NCBI RefSeq assembly: GCF_900089835.1
Contig: NZ_OANU01000023.1
Coordinates: 1 to 64,000, forward strand
Origin: Vibrio thalassae
GTDB taxonomy: Bacteria; Pseudomonadota; Gammaproteobacteria; Enterobacterales; Vibrionaceae
Length of the DNA: 64,000 nt
Reading direction: 5' to 3'
Made by a program: the position numbers and the translations under genes. Below the pieces are notes generated by a model that made no database searches, had not been told where the DNA came from, and worked only from the letters and a program-made list of their open reading frames with translations. This document shows, in pieces, positions 1 to 9,715 of the stretch (its first letter is position 1; every line of letters starts with the position of its first letter).

Positions 1-206
1 GACCCCAGTTCAACGCCATAATGGAGAGGATAGTACCATCTTAGCTAAGCGCAAAGAGCTTTATAAACAAGCGAGAGCAGCCAACCCACAGCGGTGGTCA
101 AACGAATCTAGAAACTGGGATGAAGTTGGTGAAGTTAAGCTAAATCCTGAAAGGCAGAAAGAAGCTGCTTAAAAAATTAAAGGCGACAACTACCTTGAAA
201 AACGCC
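1..206 (+). mobile_element. Right end of an IS3-type insertion sequence inserted in napA
   Basis: The first ~205 bases hold the C-terminal codons of a transposase, a short A-rich gap and a terminal segment (about 181-205) that runs straight into napA codons. The left end lies outside the window, so target duplication and full IS length cannot be seen. The exact boundary is uncertain by a few bases: NapA similarity resumes at the codons for D-I-M-A-E near 207, while the upstream bases match no expected NapA residues. The family is inferred from the transposase C-terminus. Confidence 0.65.
2..172 (+). CDS. IS3-family-like transposase, C-terminal end (partial)
   Basis: An open frame enters from the left edge and ends at a TAA at 170-172, giving 56 residues. 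The pattern R-H-N-G-E, I-L-A-K-R, Y-K-Q-A-R, N-P-x-R-W-S, R-N-W and a terminal V-K-L-N-P-E-R is what I recognise as the conserved C-terminal tail of integrase-core (DDE) transposases of the IS3 family, downstream of the last catalytic Glu. The catalytic residues are outside the window. It is the likely agent that split napA. Confidence 0.65.
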   Translation, partial: TPVQRHNGEDSTILAKRKELYKQARAANPQRWSNESRNWDEVGEVKLNPERQKEAA

Positions 207-2318
207 GACATCATGGCTGAGAAGTGGAAAGCTTCACTAAAAGCGAAAGGCCCAACGAGTATCGGTATGTTTGGCTCAGGCCAATGGACGGTTATGGAAG
301 GTTATGCGGCTGCTAAGATGATGAAAGCCGGCTTTCGTTCAAACAACATTGACCCGAACGCTCGTCACTGTATGGCGTCAGCGGTAGTAGGCTTTATGCG
401 TGCTTTCGGTATCGATGAACCAATGGGCTGTTACGACGACTTTGAAAATGCGGATGCATTCGTTCTTTGGGGTTCAAACATGGCAGAGATGCACCCTGTT
501 CTTTGGACTCGTATCACTGACCGCCGCTTAAGCCACCCTCATGTTCGCGTAAACGTACTTTCTACTTACTACCATCGTTCGTTCGAGCTTGCTGACCACG
601 GTTACATTTTCAATCCTCAGTCTGACCTTGCGATTGCAAACTTTATCGCAAACTACATCATTGAAAACGATGCAGTAAACTGGGACTTTGTTAACAAGCA
701 CACCAACTTCAAGCAAGCTGAAACTGACATCGGCTACGGTCTGCGTGACGATGACCCACTACAAAAAGCAGCGGCTCACCCGAACTCAGGCAAAATGTCA
801 GACATTACGTTTGAACAATACAAAGCGTCCGTTGCGCCTTACACGGTAGAAAAAGCTTCTGAAATATCTGGTGTTGAGCCAGAGAAGTTGATTGAGCTTG
901 CCAAACAGTACGCCGATCCAAACGTTAAAGTGATGTCTCTATGGACTATGGGTATGAATCAACATACTCGTGGTGTATGGATGAACGGTCTAGTTTATAA
1001 CATCCACCTACTAACCGGTAAAATCGCCACTCCGGGTAATAGCCCATTCTCACTAACAGGTCAGCCATCAGCATGTGGTACAGCCCGTGAGGTTGGTACC
1101 TTTGCGCACCGTCTACCAGCAGACATGGTTGTAGCAAATCCTAAGCACCGTGCGATTGCCGAGAAAGAGTGGAAGCTTCCAGAAGGGACTATTCCACCAA
1201 AACCAGGCTTCCATGCAGTGTTGCAAGACCGAATGCTGCACGATGGCGTATTAAACTGTTACTGGATTCAATGTAACAACAACTTGCAAGCGGGTCCAAA
1301 CATCAACACGGAACGTCTGCCAGGTTATCGCAACCCAGAAAACTTCATTGTCTGTTCGGACCCATACCCAACGGCAACAGCGCAAGCAGCAGATTTGATT
1401 CTTCCTACCGCAATGTGGATAGAAAAAGAAGGGGCTTATGGTAACGCAGAGCGTCGTACCCAAGCCTGGTATCAACAAGTAGAGACGGTTGGAGAAGCAA
1501 AGTCTGACTTGTGGCAAGTGATGGAGTTCTCTAAACGCTTTAAGATGGAAGATGTGTGGCCGGAAGAGCTGCTTGCAAAAGCGCCAGAGTACCGCGGTAA
1601 AACTATGTACGACATGCTGTTCCAAAACGGCCAAGTAGATAAGTACCCTATCGAAGAGGCTCGAGAGCTTAACGATGATGCCCATCACTTCGGTTACTAT
1701 GTTCAAAAAGGTTTGTTTGAAGAGTACGCAGCATTTGGTCGTGGTCATGGTCACGATCTGGCTCCATACGATGTTTATCACCAAGTTCGCGGTCTACGTT
1801 GGCCTGTTGTGGATGGTAAGGAAACATTGTGGCGTTACAAAGAAGGCTCTGACCCATATGCAAAAGCGGGGTCTGGATGGGACTTCTATGGTAAACCAGA
1901 CGGCAAAGCTCTGATTATTTCAGCACCATACGAAGCACCACCAGAAGTACCAGATGAAGAGTTCGACCTATGGTTATGTACGGGTCGTGTTCTTGAGCAC
2001 TGGCATACAGGTACCATGACTCGTCGTGTTCCTGAGCTGTACAAAGCGGTTCCGGATGCGGTCTGTTATATCCACCCTGACGATGCGAAATCTCGTGGTC
2101 TACGCCGTGGCGATGAAGTGCTGATGGCTAATAAACGTGGTGAAGTACGTGTCCGTGTTGAAACTCGTGGACGTAACCGTCCGCCAAAAGGTTTGGTATT
2201 CGTACCATTCTTCGATGCTCGTATCCTAATCAACAAGTTGATTCTTGATGCGACTGATCCTCTGTCTAAACAGACAGACTTCAAGAAGTGCCCTGTTAAG
2301 ATCACGAAAGTGGCGTAA
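195..2318 (+). pseudogene. napA: Periplasmic nitrate reductase catalytic subunit NapA, 5'-truncated by IS
   Basis: NapA is the periplasmic Mo-bisMGD nitrate reductase. The frame is clearly NapA from residue ~5 onward: it keeps the Mo-ligand Cys in N-A-R-H-C-M (about residue 59), the [10 protein letters not shown] block and the C-terminal molybdopterin dinucleotide-binding domain with [15 protein letters not shown] full-length Vibrio NapA is about 829 aa; 707 remain, and the lost ~120 residues carry the twin-arginine signal and the Cys motif for the [4Fe-4S] cluster. The only start in frame is a TTG at 195, at the IS junction and without a ribosome site. Even if translated, the product could be neither exported nor wired to NapB. 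I infer loss of function. Confidence 0.9.
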
Positions 2319-2391
2319 CAGAGTCAATAGGAATAATGGCTGCTTTAGCAAAGCAGCCTACGAAGAATTTGCCAAATGGCGGAGAATTAAA

Positions 2392-2853
2392 ATGAAAAAA
2401 CTGTTAGTCGCTATTCTTTCTCTTAGTGCGCTTCTTGTCGGTGTAGCTCAAGCAGAACTGAATAACCCAGGTGGTATCGGTGGAGTCGAATCTCTGCGCG
2501 GTGCTAGTGAACTAGAAGATACTCGTCCGGCGGACGATTTTAAGAAATACCCGAGAGATCAGGTAATCGAGAGTGATTATGTGTATCAGCCTCCACTAAT
2601 CCCTCACCAAATCCGTGGCTATGAAGTATCGCTTAACGCGAATAAGTGCTTAGCATGCCATAGTTGGAAAAATGCGAAAGAAATGGGCGCTACCAAAGTG
2701 AGCGTCACTCACTATCAAAACCGTGAGGATGCGGTATTAGCGGATGTATCTCCGCGTCGTTATTTCTGTTTGCAATGTCATGTTCCACAGGCGGATGCAA
2801 AACCACTTATTCAGAACGATTTTAAGCGAGTCGATTCGTTACGTACTGAATAG
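2392..2853 (+). CDS. napB: Periplasmic nitrate reductase diheme cytochrome subunit NapB
   Basis: 153 aa starting at ATG 2392 behind GGAG. A signal peptide (M-K-K-L-L-V-A, cut near A-Q-A-E) is followed by two CxxCH c-heme motifs, C-L-A-C-H and C-L-Q-C-H, the NapB hallmark. NapB passes electrons from NapC to NapA in the periplasm. It lies 73 bp after napA and 25 bp before napC. Because the upstream operon is broken by the IS, expression would need read-through from the IS or an internal promoter. The gene itself looks intact. Confidence 0.95.
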   Translation: MKKLLVAILSLSALLVGVAQAELNNPGGIGGVESLRGASELEDTRPADDFKKYPRDQVIESDYVYQPPLIPHQIRGYEVSLNANKCLACHSWKNAKEMGATKVSVTHYQNREDAVLADVSPRRYFCLQCHVPQADAKPLIQNDFKRVDSLRTE

Positions 2854-2878
2854 CCATAGAAGTTAAGAGAGGCTATCT

Positions 2879-3457
2879 ATGAAAATTTTAAAAGCGTTTT
2901 GGACGCGTCTGAAAAGTCCAAGCAAAGCAGCTGTGGGTGTCGTACTTTTCCTAGGCTTTGCCGGCGGCCTGTTGTTTTGGGGTGCGTTTAATACCGGTAT
3001 GGAAGCAACAAATACCGAAGAGTTCTGCTCAGGTTGCCACGCGCCTATTGTAGCGGAAATTCAAGAAACGATTCACTATTCTAACCGTTCTGGTGTTCGT
3101 GCAATCTGCTCTGATTGCCACGTGCCTCATAACTGGACAGATAAAATCGTTCGTAAAGTACAAGCATCAAAGGAACTCTTTGCTCATTATGTAACCAAAA
3201 CCATCGATACACCAGAGAAGTTCCAAGCACGTCGTGGGCATCTTGCTGAACGAGAATGGGCTCGGCTAAAGGCTAATGACTCACTCGAATGTCGAAATTG
3301 TCACGAATTTGAATATATGGATTTTTCAGAACAAGGACCTAGAAGCGTCAAGCAGCACTCGACTGCTCTAGCATCTGGTGAAAAAACGTGTGTTGATTGT
3401 CATAAGGGGATCGCACACAAATTACCAGATATGCATGGCGTAGAAGGCTGGCAATAA
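2879..3457 (+). CDS. napC: Membrane-anchored tetraheme cytochrome c quinol dehydrogenase NapC
   Basis: 192 aa of the NapC/NrfH/TorC type. One N-terminal transmembrane helix (about residues 18-38) anchors a periplasmic domain with four CxxCH heme sites: C-S-G-C-H, C-S-D-C-H, C-R-N-C-H and C-V-D-C-H. It oxidises quinol and feeds NapB. The start ATG at 2879 follows an A/G-rich ribosome site (AAGAGAGG). With NapA crippled, its electrons may go to other acceptors or nowhere. The gene is intact. Confidence 0.95.
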   Translation: MKILKAFWTRLKSPSKAAVGVVLFLGFAGGLLFWGAFNTGMEATNTEEFCSGCHAPIVAEIQETIHYSNRSGVRAICSDCHVPHNWTDKIVRKVQASKELFAHYVTKTIDTPEKFQARRGHLAEREWARLKANDSLECRNCHEFEYMDFSEQGPRSVKQHSTALASGEKTCVDCHKGIAHKLPDMHGVEGWQ

Positions 3458-3467
3458 GGAGCACTGA

Positions 3468-3602
3468 ATGAGCACATTTGAATCGGTGATTTGGCACATA
3501 CTCGGTTATGCTGCAATGCCAGTCATCATATTGTCGGGATTCGTTGGGGTAGCAGCCGTGTCAATTTGGCTACTGTCTCTCGGCAAAGACAAACAACAAT
3601 AA
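3468..3602 (+). CDS. Short nap-associated membrane protein (TIGR02808-like)
   Basis: A 44-aa ORF starts 11 bp after the napC stop, behind AAGGAG. It is mostly one hydrophobic helix (about residues 8-37) with the charged end G-K-D-K-Q-Q. From memory it fits TIGR02808, a family of ~45-residue single-span proteins in Vibrio and Photobacterium, nearly always beside periplasmic nitrate reductase genes. Function unknown; an accessory role at the NapC membrane step is a guess from position. It is the last gene before the operon terminator. Confidence 0.75.
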   Translation: MSTFESVIWHILGYAAMPVIILSGFVGVAAVSIWLLSLGKDKQQ

Positions 3603-3610
3603 ACTTCTTC

Positions 3611-3633
3611 GCCCCACATCTGTGGGGCTTTTT
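3611..3633 (+). terminator. Rho-independent terminator of the nap operon
   Basis: GCCCCACA and TGTGGGGC form an 8-bp stem around a two-base centre that must open to a small loop, followed by a run of five T. It begins 8 bp after the stop of the short membrane ORF. Confidence 0.9.
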
Positions 3634-3731
3634 CGTCTTCTGATGATGCGATATTTTCTATAGAGAATGTACTCTAACAAAAATAACAATTAGAGTAATA
3701 TAGTTCTAACAATATTAACGCTGCTTCTATT

Positions 3732-6700
3732 ATGGAAAATATCAGTGGCCATATGACCCAAAAAAAGAAAACCTCTAGCCGACTGTCCATACGTCGAGTC
3801 GTTGCCTTGCTTTTTACTTTCGCAGTAACCGCCACAGCAGTAATCTCTGCCTCGGTGATTTATTCACTTACCAAAGAACGAGAACTCAATCACGCCCTCG
3901 ATAACTACCGATTACTCTCTTCGCTGTTATCACAGCGACTAGAGCAAATCGACCATGTTGGTGAGCAATCTGCTGTTCAGCTTGGCTATTTGTTAAGTAC
4001 TCAATTAAATGAAAAAGAGCCGTCTGAATTGATGGAGTTGTTTGGTGCCACCTTTTTAGGCAATCCATTTATTTATAGTATCTACATTGGTTTTAACGAT
4101 GATAATTTCCTTCAACTTGTCAGCTTAGAACCGGACTATATTGCTGATAAATTGAATCTCCTTGACGGAGAGTCTTGGATGATGATCCAACACACCACAG
4201 ACAGTGATGGCAACAGGGTCAAACGGACTAAGTTTTTCTACGACAATTTCACGTTAAGCCGAGAGCAGGAAGAAGCGAGTACCTATTACCCCACTCAACG
4301 CAGTTGGTATACGCACGCTTCTGATGAAAAAACGTATAAAACCGCACCGTATCTTTTTCATAACTTGCGAGTCACCGGGCAAACTTTCTCGCGCAAAGTA
4401 CCCAACCTCGATGCGGTGATCGGTGTCGATATCGCCCTAGCGTCACTACATAAACATTTTGAAGACAGCCTGTCAGATAACATCTCGTTAGAAGGCGCAG
4501 ATGCTTATATCACCAGCAGTGATGGTAGGATCATTGCTACCAACACTTTTTCATACGCGACTAGTGATTTGCCCTCAGTTGCTCGAATGCCGCTTAGCGA
4601 AGAGGAAATGGATTTAGTCATTAACTCACCCGCGCTAAAGGTCTCGAATCAATTAGATTGGGAACCACTGGACTTTACCGTGGTCGGCAATCCTGACGGT
4701 CTGGCCATTGACACGTTTCGCCTTATCTCAGACGCCACTGGATTGCAATTCAAATACGTTAACGGCCGCAGTTGGCAAGAGCTAATTGGAGATTTTCGAC
4801 TTGGAGATATCGATATTCTTCAATCTATTGTAACTGGCAGTAATATTACAAATAGTACTCTAGAGAGCGGCCCCCTATTCTCTCTCGATTATGTCATTGC
4901 TACGCATCAAGATGCGCCCCAAATCACCTCTTGGGATGAATTAAATGGTTCAGCCATTGGTTTTTTGGATGGGTGGTTCATTGTTAATAAGCTCAGAGAA
5001 GACTATCCCATGGTTGAACTGCTTAGCTACGACAGTTATGAACAGGCTTTCGAGGATGTGGAAAACCAAAAAATTCTGGGTGTTATTGATGTCGCGCCAG
5101 TAATAAAGAGTAAAGTAACTCGACTTGTCGATAACAACATAACCATCCAACCACTGGGACAACATCCTGCGCTACCAAGCAGTTTTGTTTTTGTTGCTGA
5201 CGATAAGCTTGAGCCTTACTTACATTTGATCAATAAAGCGATCACTTACCTCGATCAAAACCAGGTTCGAACAACTCTGGAGCAAAAATGGCTTGACAGC
5301 GAGCAACCCAGCACCAGTCATATTCCATCAAACGAACTGTTAGCCATGTTGGAAAATCCGAGTTATCACGGAAAGATTTCGTCGGTAGATATCAACGAAC
5401 AACAGTACTTTGTCTATATCACTGAAGTGAGTGACGCTCCCGAAGAATACTTTGTGTTGGCAATACCTGAACAAAAACTTCTAAGCAATGCCTATAGCAC
5501 TATCATCAATAGCGCCTTATGGACACTGGCAGTACTAATCATCATGGTCCCATTGGTTTGGCGCCTAAGTACCCCGCTCTCAAGCCCGATTAAGCAGTTG
5601 CTGTTGCAAACAAAACGCATCAAACATCGCCAGTACCATAAAGTGAAGAGGTTTCGTACTTCAGTAAGAGAGATTAACGAACTGTCTCATGCCATTTATG
5701 ACATGTCCCAGTCATTAGACGCATTCCAACGCTCACAAGATGCCTTTATCGAAGCGATCATTCAGTTGATTGCTCGCGCCGTCGACGAGAAGTCACCCTA
5801 CACTGGCTCCCACTGTTTGCGTGTACCAGAACTGGCATTTTTGCTAAGTGATGCTGCGGAACAATCCAATGATGGCATCTTTGAATCCTTTGAGTTTGAA
5901 AATGATGCCAAACGCAGAGAGTTTCGAATCGCCGCTTGGCTGCACGATTGTGGAAAGATCACAACGCCTGAATACGTGGTCGACAAAGGAACCAAATTAG
6001 AAACCAACTACAATCGAATTCACGAGATTCGGACCCGCTTTGAAGTATTATGGCGTGATGCCGAAATTACTGCATTAAAGGCTCAGTTAGAGCAGCCTGA
6101 TTTGGCTGACGAAGCAAAACAACATCTAGAGCAACGCCAAGCAGAGTTACTAGAACAATTTAACTTTATCGCCAAGTTAAACTTAGGCAATGAGTTCATA
6201 AATAAACAAGATAAAATTCGAATTACAGAGATTAGCAAGCAAACTTGGCTAAGCCACTTTGACCGTCATTTAGGACTGTCTCCTGTTGAAGAGCAGCGCC
6301 TATCGACGCAACCGAGCGAGTTAACTCACGAACCACTACTGAGCGATAGACCTGAACATATCATCAAGCGCTCAAGTAACTATGACATAGATGAGAAACT
6401 AGGTATTAATATGAAGGTTCCTGAGCACCTCTATAACCTGGGAGAAATCTATAACCTCTCCATATCAAGAGGAACTTTAACTCAGGAAGAACGCTTTAAG
6501 ATTAATGAGCATATGATTGCCGGCATTAAGATGCTAAGTAGCATCCCTTTTCCTGACGACCTGAAAAACGTAGAACGTATTGCCACGACCCATCATGAGA
6601 CCATGCGAGGTGATGGATACCCTAGACGTTTAACTGGTGATGAACTGTCTATTCCTGAACGTATTTTAGCGGTAGCGGATATTTTTGAAGCGCTTACTGC

Positions 6701-6896
6701 CGCAGATAGGCCTTATAAAAAAGCCAAAACGGTCAGTGAGTCGCTAGACATTTTGCACAAAATGGCGCTTGAGCAACACGTTGATCTTGCTGTTTTTCAA
6801 CTGTTCGTGAAAAGCGGTGTGTACAGGACATACGCAGAGCGATTCTTATCGACAAATCAAATTGATAATGTCGACGAAAGCAAATATTTAGGATAA
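3732..6896 (+). CDS. Membrane HD-GYP c-di-GMP phosphodiesterase with periplasmic Cache-like and SBP-type sensor domains
   Basis: 1054 aa. Order: TM1 (about 24-46); a periplasmic region starting with a Cache-like fold (about 50-290); a stretch resembling bacterial extracellular solute-binding protein family 3 (about 300-520); a short Cache-like tail; TM2 (about 593-612); a HAMP-like linker; then an HD-GYP domain with H-D-C-G-K near 738, H-H-E near 953 and D-G-Y-P near 961, so the metal and GYP signatures are present. HD-GYP enzymes hydrolyse c-di-GMP. About 200 residues separate HDxGK from HHE, longer than in compact HD-GYP proteins. V. cholerae also has an HD-GYP gene just after nap (VCA0681, from memory). 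The ligand is unknown. A second ATG (3753) is possible; neither start has a strong ribosome site. Confidence 0.9.
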   Translation: MENISGHMTQKKKTSSRLSIRRVVALLFTFAVTATAVISASVIYSLTKERELNHALDNYRLLSSLLSQRLEQIDHVGEQSAVQLGYLLSTQLNEKEPSELMELFGATFLGNPFIYSIYIGFNDDNFLQLVSLEPDYIADKLNLLDGESWMMIQHTTDSDGNRVKRTKFFYDNFTLSREQEEASTYYPTQRSWYTHASDEKTYKTAPYLFHNLRVTGQTFSRKVPNLDAVIGVDIALASLHKHFEDSLSDNISLEGADAYITSSDGRIIATNTFSYATSDLPSVARMPLSEEEMDLVINSPALKVSNQLDWEPLDFTVVGNPDGLAIDTFRLISDATGLQFKYVNGRSWQELIGDFRLGDIDILQSIVTGSNITNSTLESGPLFSLDYVIATHQDAPQITSWDELNGSAIGFLDGWFIVNKLREDYPMVELLSYDSYEQAFEDVENQKILGVIDVAPVIKSKVTRLVDNNITIQPLGQHPALPSSFVFVADDKLEPYLHLINKAITYLDQNQVRTTLEQKWLDSEQPSTSHIPSNELLAMLENPSYHGKISSVDINEQQYFVYITEVSDAPEEYFVLAIPEQKLLSNAYSTIINSALWTLAVLIIMVPLVWRLSTPLSSPIKQLLLQTKRIKHRQYHKVKRFRTSVREINELSHAIYDMSQSLDAFQRSQDAFIEAIIQLIARAVDEKSPYTGSHCLRVPELAFLLSDAAEQSNDGIFESFEFENDAKRREFRIAAWLHDCGKITTPEYVVDKGTKLETNYNRIHEIRTRFEVLWRDAEITALKAQLEQPDLADEAKQHLEQRQAELLEQFNFIAKLNLGNEFINKQDKIRITEISKQTWLSHFDRHLGLSPVEEQRLSTQPSELTHEPLLSDRPEHIIKRSSNYDIDEKLGINMKVPEHLYNLGEIYNLSISRGTLTQEERFKINEHMIAGIKMLSSIPFPDDLKNVERIATTHHETMRGDGYPRRLTGDELSIPERILAVADIFEALTAADRPYKKAKTVSESLDILHKMALEQHVDLAVFQLFVKSGVYRTYAERFLSTNQIDNVDESKYLG

Positions 6897-6933
6897 AGCC
6901 TTATATTACTGATAACTTAGAATGTTAGACAAT

Positions 6934-6964
6934 AAAAAACCGCCAGTCTTGTTAGCGGTTTTAT
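6934..6964. terminator. Bidirectional terminator between the HD-GYP gene and secF
   Basis: AAAACCGC and GCGGTTTT pair around an 11-base loop, with A-runs and T-runs on the outer flanks, so it can serve both converging genes. Confidence 0.8.
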
Positions 6965-6982
6965 TTGTTCATTCAATACCTG

Positions 6983-7885
6983 CTACGGGGCAGTATCGAT
7001 TTCCACTGGTTGGTAGTGTTTCGCTTCAAGATGTAACCACTCAGGTATGACTGTACCCATTGAAATGGATGACCAAGTACCGGAGAAAATACCAATAAAC
7101 ATTGCTGTCGCAAAACCTTGCAGTGCGTCCCCGCCTAGTAACCATAGTGCCGCTACCGTAATCAATGTTGTACCCGAGGTGACCATTGTTCTTGCAAAAG
7201 TAGCAATAACCGCTTGGTCACTCACGTCCGCAGTTTGTTCATTGGGGCGTAATTTTAAAATCTCACGAATACGGTCAGCGATGATAATTGAGTCGTTCAA
7301 CGAATAGCCCAAAATCGCCAGGATTGCCGCAAATACCGTAAGGTTAAACTCCATTTGAGTCAGTGCGAAGAAACCAAGGACTAGAATGACATCATGCAAC
7401 AATGCAACAAGGGCACCACTTGCCAAGCGCCATTCAAAGCGAAAGCTCAAATAGCCTAAAATACACAACAAGCAAACGAGTAGCGCTAAACCGCCTTGGT
7501 CATAAAGATCCTGACCCACCTGCGCACCGACGATACTGTCACTGACAATCGTTGAACCTGGATAGGCTTTTAGTAACGTTTGTTTAAATTCGTTGTGTTT
7601 CTCTGCACCTTGGTCACCCGCATAACGAATCGTCCAACGACCCTCTTCACCTGATTGGGTAACTGTGATGCCCTCACCCAACACAGGTTCCAGTGTCTTC
7701 CTCAAATCGGCTTGGGTTGTTGATGAGGCTAATCGCACTTCTGACACCACACCGCCAGTGAAATCAAGACCAAAATTTAGCCCTTTGACGACAACCGCGA
7801 TAATAGAGATGACCACCAACGCAATGGATAGGATGTTGGTGAAATATCGAATTGAACGAATATTAGTTTTAAAGAAGTCTTTCAT
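6983..7885 (-). CDS. secF: Protein translocase subunit SecF (second, VemP-linked copy)
   Basis: 300 aa. It has one N-terminal TM, a periplasmic P4-like domain, then five TMs, with the G-L-D-F-T-G-G motif (about residues 36-42) and the A-I-L-G-Y-S-L-N-D-S-I-I-I-A-D-R-I-R-E motif of the proton/sodium path. SecF pairs with SecD to pull exported proteins through SecYEG using the ion gradient. It starts 2 bp after the secD stop, so it is translationally coupled. The vemP gene upstream of secD indicates the inducible SecDF2 of Vibrio. Confidence 0.93.
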   Translation of the reverse strand: MKDFFKTNIRSIRYFTNILSIALVVISIIAVVVKGLNFGLDFTGGVVSEVRLASSTTQADLRKTLEPVLGEGITVTQSGEEGRWTIRYAGDQGAEKHNEFKQTLLKAYPGSTIVSDSIVGAQVGQDLYDQGGLALLVCLLCILGYLSFRFEWRLASGALVALLHDVILVLGFFALTQMEFNLTVFAAILAILGYSLNDSIIIADRIREILKLRPNEQTADVSDQAVIATFARTMVTSGTTLITVAALWLLGGDALQGFATAMFIGIFSGTWSSISMGTVIPEWLHLEAKHYQPVEIDTAP

Positions 7886-7887
7886 GA

Positions 7888-9711
7888 TTAAACCCTCACC
7901 TCACGACGAGTGTCTCGTCCCCACTTCATATTAATAATTGCGCGCGATGCGAAAATACCGGTAAACATACTGGTTAACAGACCAAGGCCCAGTGTTAGGG
8001 CAAAACCTTGAATCGGACCATTACCAATTGCGTACAAAATAACGGCAGTAATCATGGTAGTAATATTGGCATCCATAATGGTTGCGACAGCAGAGTTAAA
8101 GCCTTGATCGATGGCTTGAGCAAAGCTACGACCTTCCGCCAACTTATCTCGAATACGTTCGAAAATAAGCACGTTAGTATCTACCGCCATACCGACTGTT
8201 AAAACTAGGCCAGCGATACCGGGCAAGGTCAAAATAGCACCCGGGACAAGGGCAATCAGGCCGAGCAAGCAACTCATGTTTAGGATCAAAGCGACGTTAG
8301 CAACCCAACCCAATCGACGATACCATAAAGCCATGAACGTTAGGGTGAGTCCCATACCTAGTGCTAAAGCGGCAAAACCATTTTGGATATTTTCCGCACC
8401 AAGAGATGCTCCAATAGTACGCTCTTCAACAATGGTTACCGGAGCTGTCAGTGACCCTGCTCGAAGTAACAACGCAAGCTGCTGAGCTTCTTCTAAGTTG
8501 CCAGAACCCGTAATACGGAATTGGCTACCCAATTGAGATTGAATGGTTGCAACACTAATCACTTTTTCATTGCGCTGCGTTTCCCCACGAGCATCAACGC
8601 CGTACTCACGATAAACCGTTGCCATTGGCTTACCAATATGAGTTGCGGAGAAATCGCTCATCATTTTACCGCCAGCATGATCGAGTGAAATGTCGACTTC
8701 TGGACGGTGCATTTGGTCAAACCCTACGCGAGCGTTAACAATGTGCTCACCGGTCAGTACGGGTTTTTTCACCAAGGTGACCGGTTTACCCTGTCCATCG
8801 TTCACTCTTAGTGTCGAAACTGGGTTTGAGGATGTGCTCACTTCATGAAAAGCTAGGCTTGCTGTCGCACCAATCACTCGTTTAGCCAATGATGGGTCTT
8901 GCACGCCGGGCAACTCAATACGAATCCCCGATTCGCCCTGACGCTGAACCATTGCTTCGGTGATCCCCAGTTCCTCAATACGCTGGCGCATAATCTTTAA
9001 GTTTTGCTGCATAGTAAGGTTTTGGAAGTCAGCGTAGTTTTGCGCTTTCATGTAAATCGTTAGCTCGTCTCCGTCCCCTTTCGCTTGCCATTCAGGGTAA
9101 TTAGTATTGACGAATTTACGAACCGCGATTTTGCCCTCGCTGTCTTTTGCAATCACTCTAATGCCAGTATTATTATCTGGGCGAACTTGCACACCAAAGA
9201 TACGTTCTTTACGCAGATCTTGCTTAATTTCATCAATGACAGCATCACGCTGTTCAGATACCGCTTGACCAACGTCAACGTTCAACAGAAATTGAACGCC
9301 CCCACGTAAGTCTAAGCCTAACTTAATAGGCGTAAAACCCATCGTCTGAAGCCACTCTGGAGCGACTGAGGTGTAGGAATATGACATGGTGTCATCTTTA
9401 CTTACCCACTCTCCCAATGCGTTTCGAGCTTTAGTTTGTTCCGCCTCATTGTCGAATACAAGTTGAGCAACATGGTTTTCCATGGTGACAGATTCTGGCT
9501 TGATGCCGTCATCATGGAGTAAAGAGTTGATCTTAAACACTGAGTTTAGGTGCTCATTGTGCTCGCTCACTTTCAACTCTATTGCAGGCTTCTCACCATA
9601 CCAAGACGGCAAAGCGCTTAGAGTCAGTACCACACAGGTCACAATGAGAACGATATATTTCCAAGAGGAGTAATGATTTAATACTGCTCTCGGTTGAGTC
9701 TTTTTACGCAT
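7888..9711 (-). CDS. secD: Protein translocase subunit SecD (second, VemP-regulated copy)
   Basis: 607 aa. TM1 near residues 18-34; a large periplasmic P1 domain with G-L-D-L-R-G-G-V-Q-F and R-I-E-L-P-G-V-Q-D; then five TMs with G-M-A-V-D-T-N-V-L-I-F-E-R-I-R-D, whose Asp lies in the ion path. Works with SecF on late steps of protein export. Its ribosome site (GAGGGAA on the minus strand) abuts a hairpin and follows vemP by 109 bp, the arrangement known from V. alginolyticus secD2/F2, where VemP stalling opens the site when SecDF activity is short, for instance at low sodium. The regulation here is inferred from that model. Confidence 0.93.
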   Translation of the reverse strand: MRKKTQPRAVLNHYSSWKYIVLIVTCVVLTLSALPSWYGEKPAIELKVSEHNEHLNSVFKINSLLHDDGIKPESVTMENHVAQLVFDNEAEQTKARNALGEWVSKDDTMSYSYTSVAPEWLQTMGFTPIKLGLDLRGGVQFLLNVDVGQAVSEQRDAVIDEIKQDLRKERIFGVQVRPDNNTGIRVIAKDSEGKIAVRKFVNTNYPEWQAKGDGDELTIYMKAQNYADFQNLTMQQNLKIMRQRIEELGITEAMVQRQGESGIRIELPGVQDPSLAKRVIGATASLAFHEVSTSSNPVSTLRVNDGQGKPVTLVKKPVLTGEHIVNARVGFDQMHRPEVDISLDHAGGKMMSDFSATHIGKPMATVYREYGVDARGETQRNEKVISVATIQSQLGSQFRITGSGNLEEAQQLALLLRAGSLTAPVTIVEERTIGASLGAENIQNGFAALALGMGLTLTFMALWYRRLGWVANVALILNMSCLLGLIALVPGAILTLPGIAGLVLTVGMAVDTNVLIFERIRDKLAEGRSFAQAIDQGFNSAVATIMDANITTMITAVILYAIGNGPIQGFALTLGLGLLTSMFTGIFASRAIINMKWGRDTRREVRV

Positions 9712-9715
9712 AGAT

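Noticed and set aside
1251..1784. 177-aa minus-strand ORF opposite napA
   Set aside because: Shadow of the napA coding frame; no ribosome site, odd composition and no recognisable domain.
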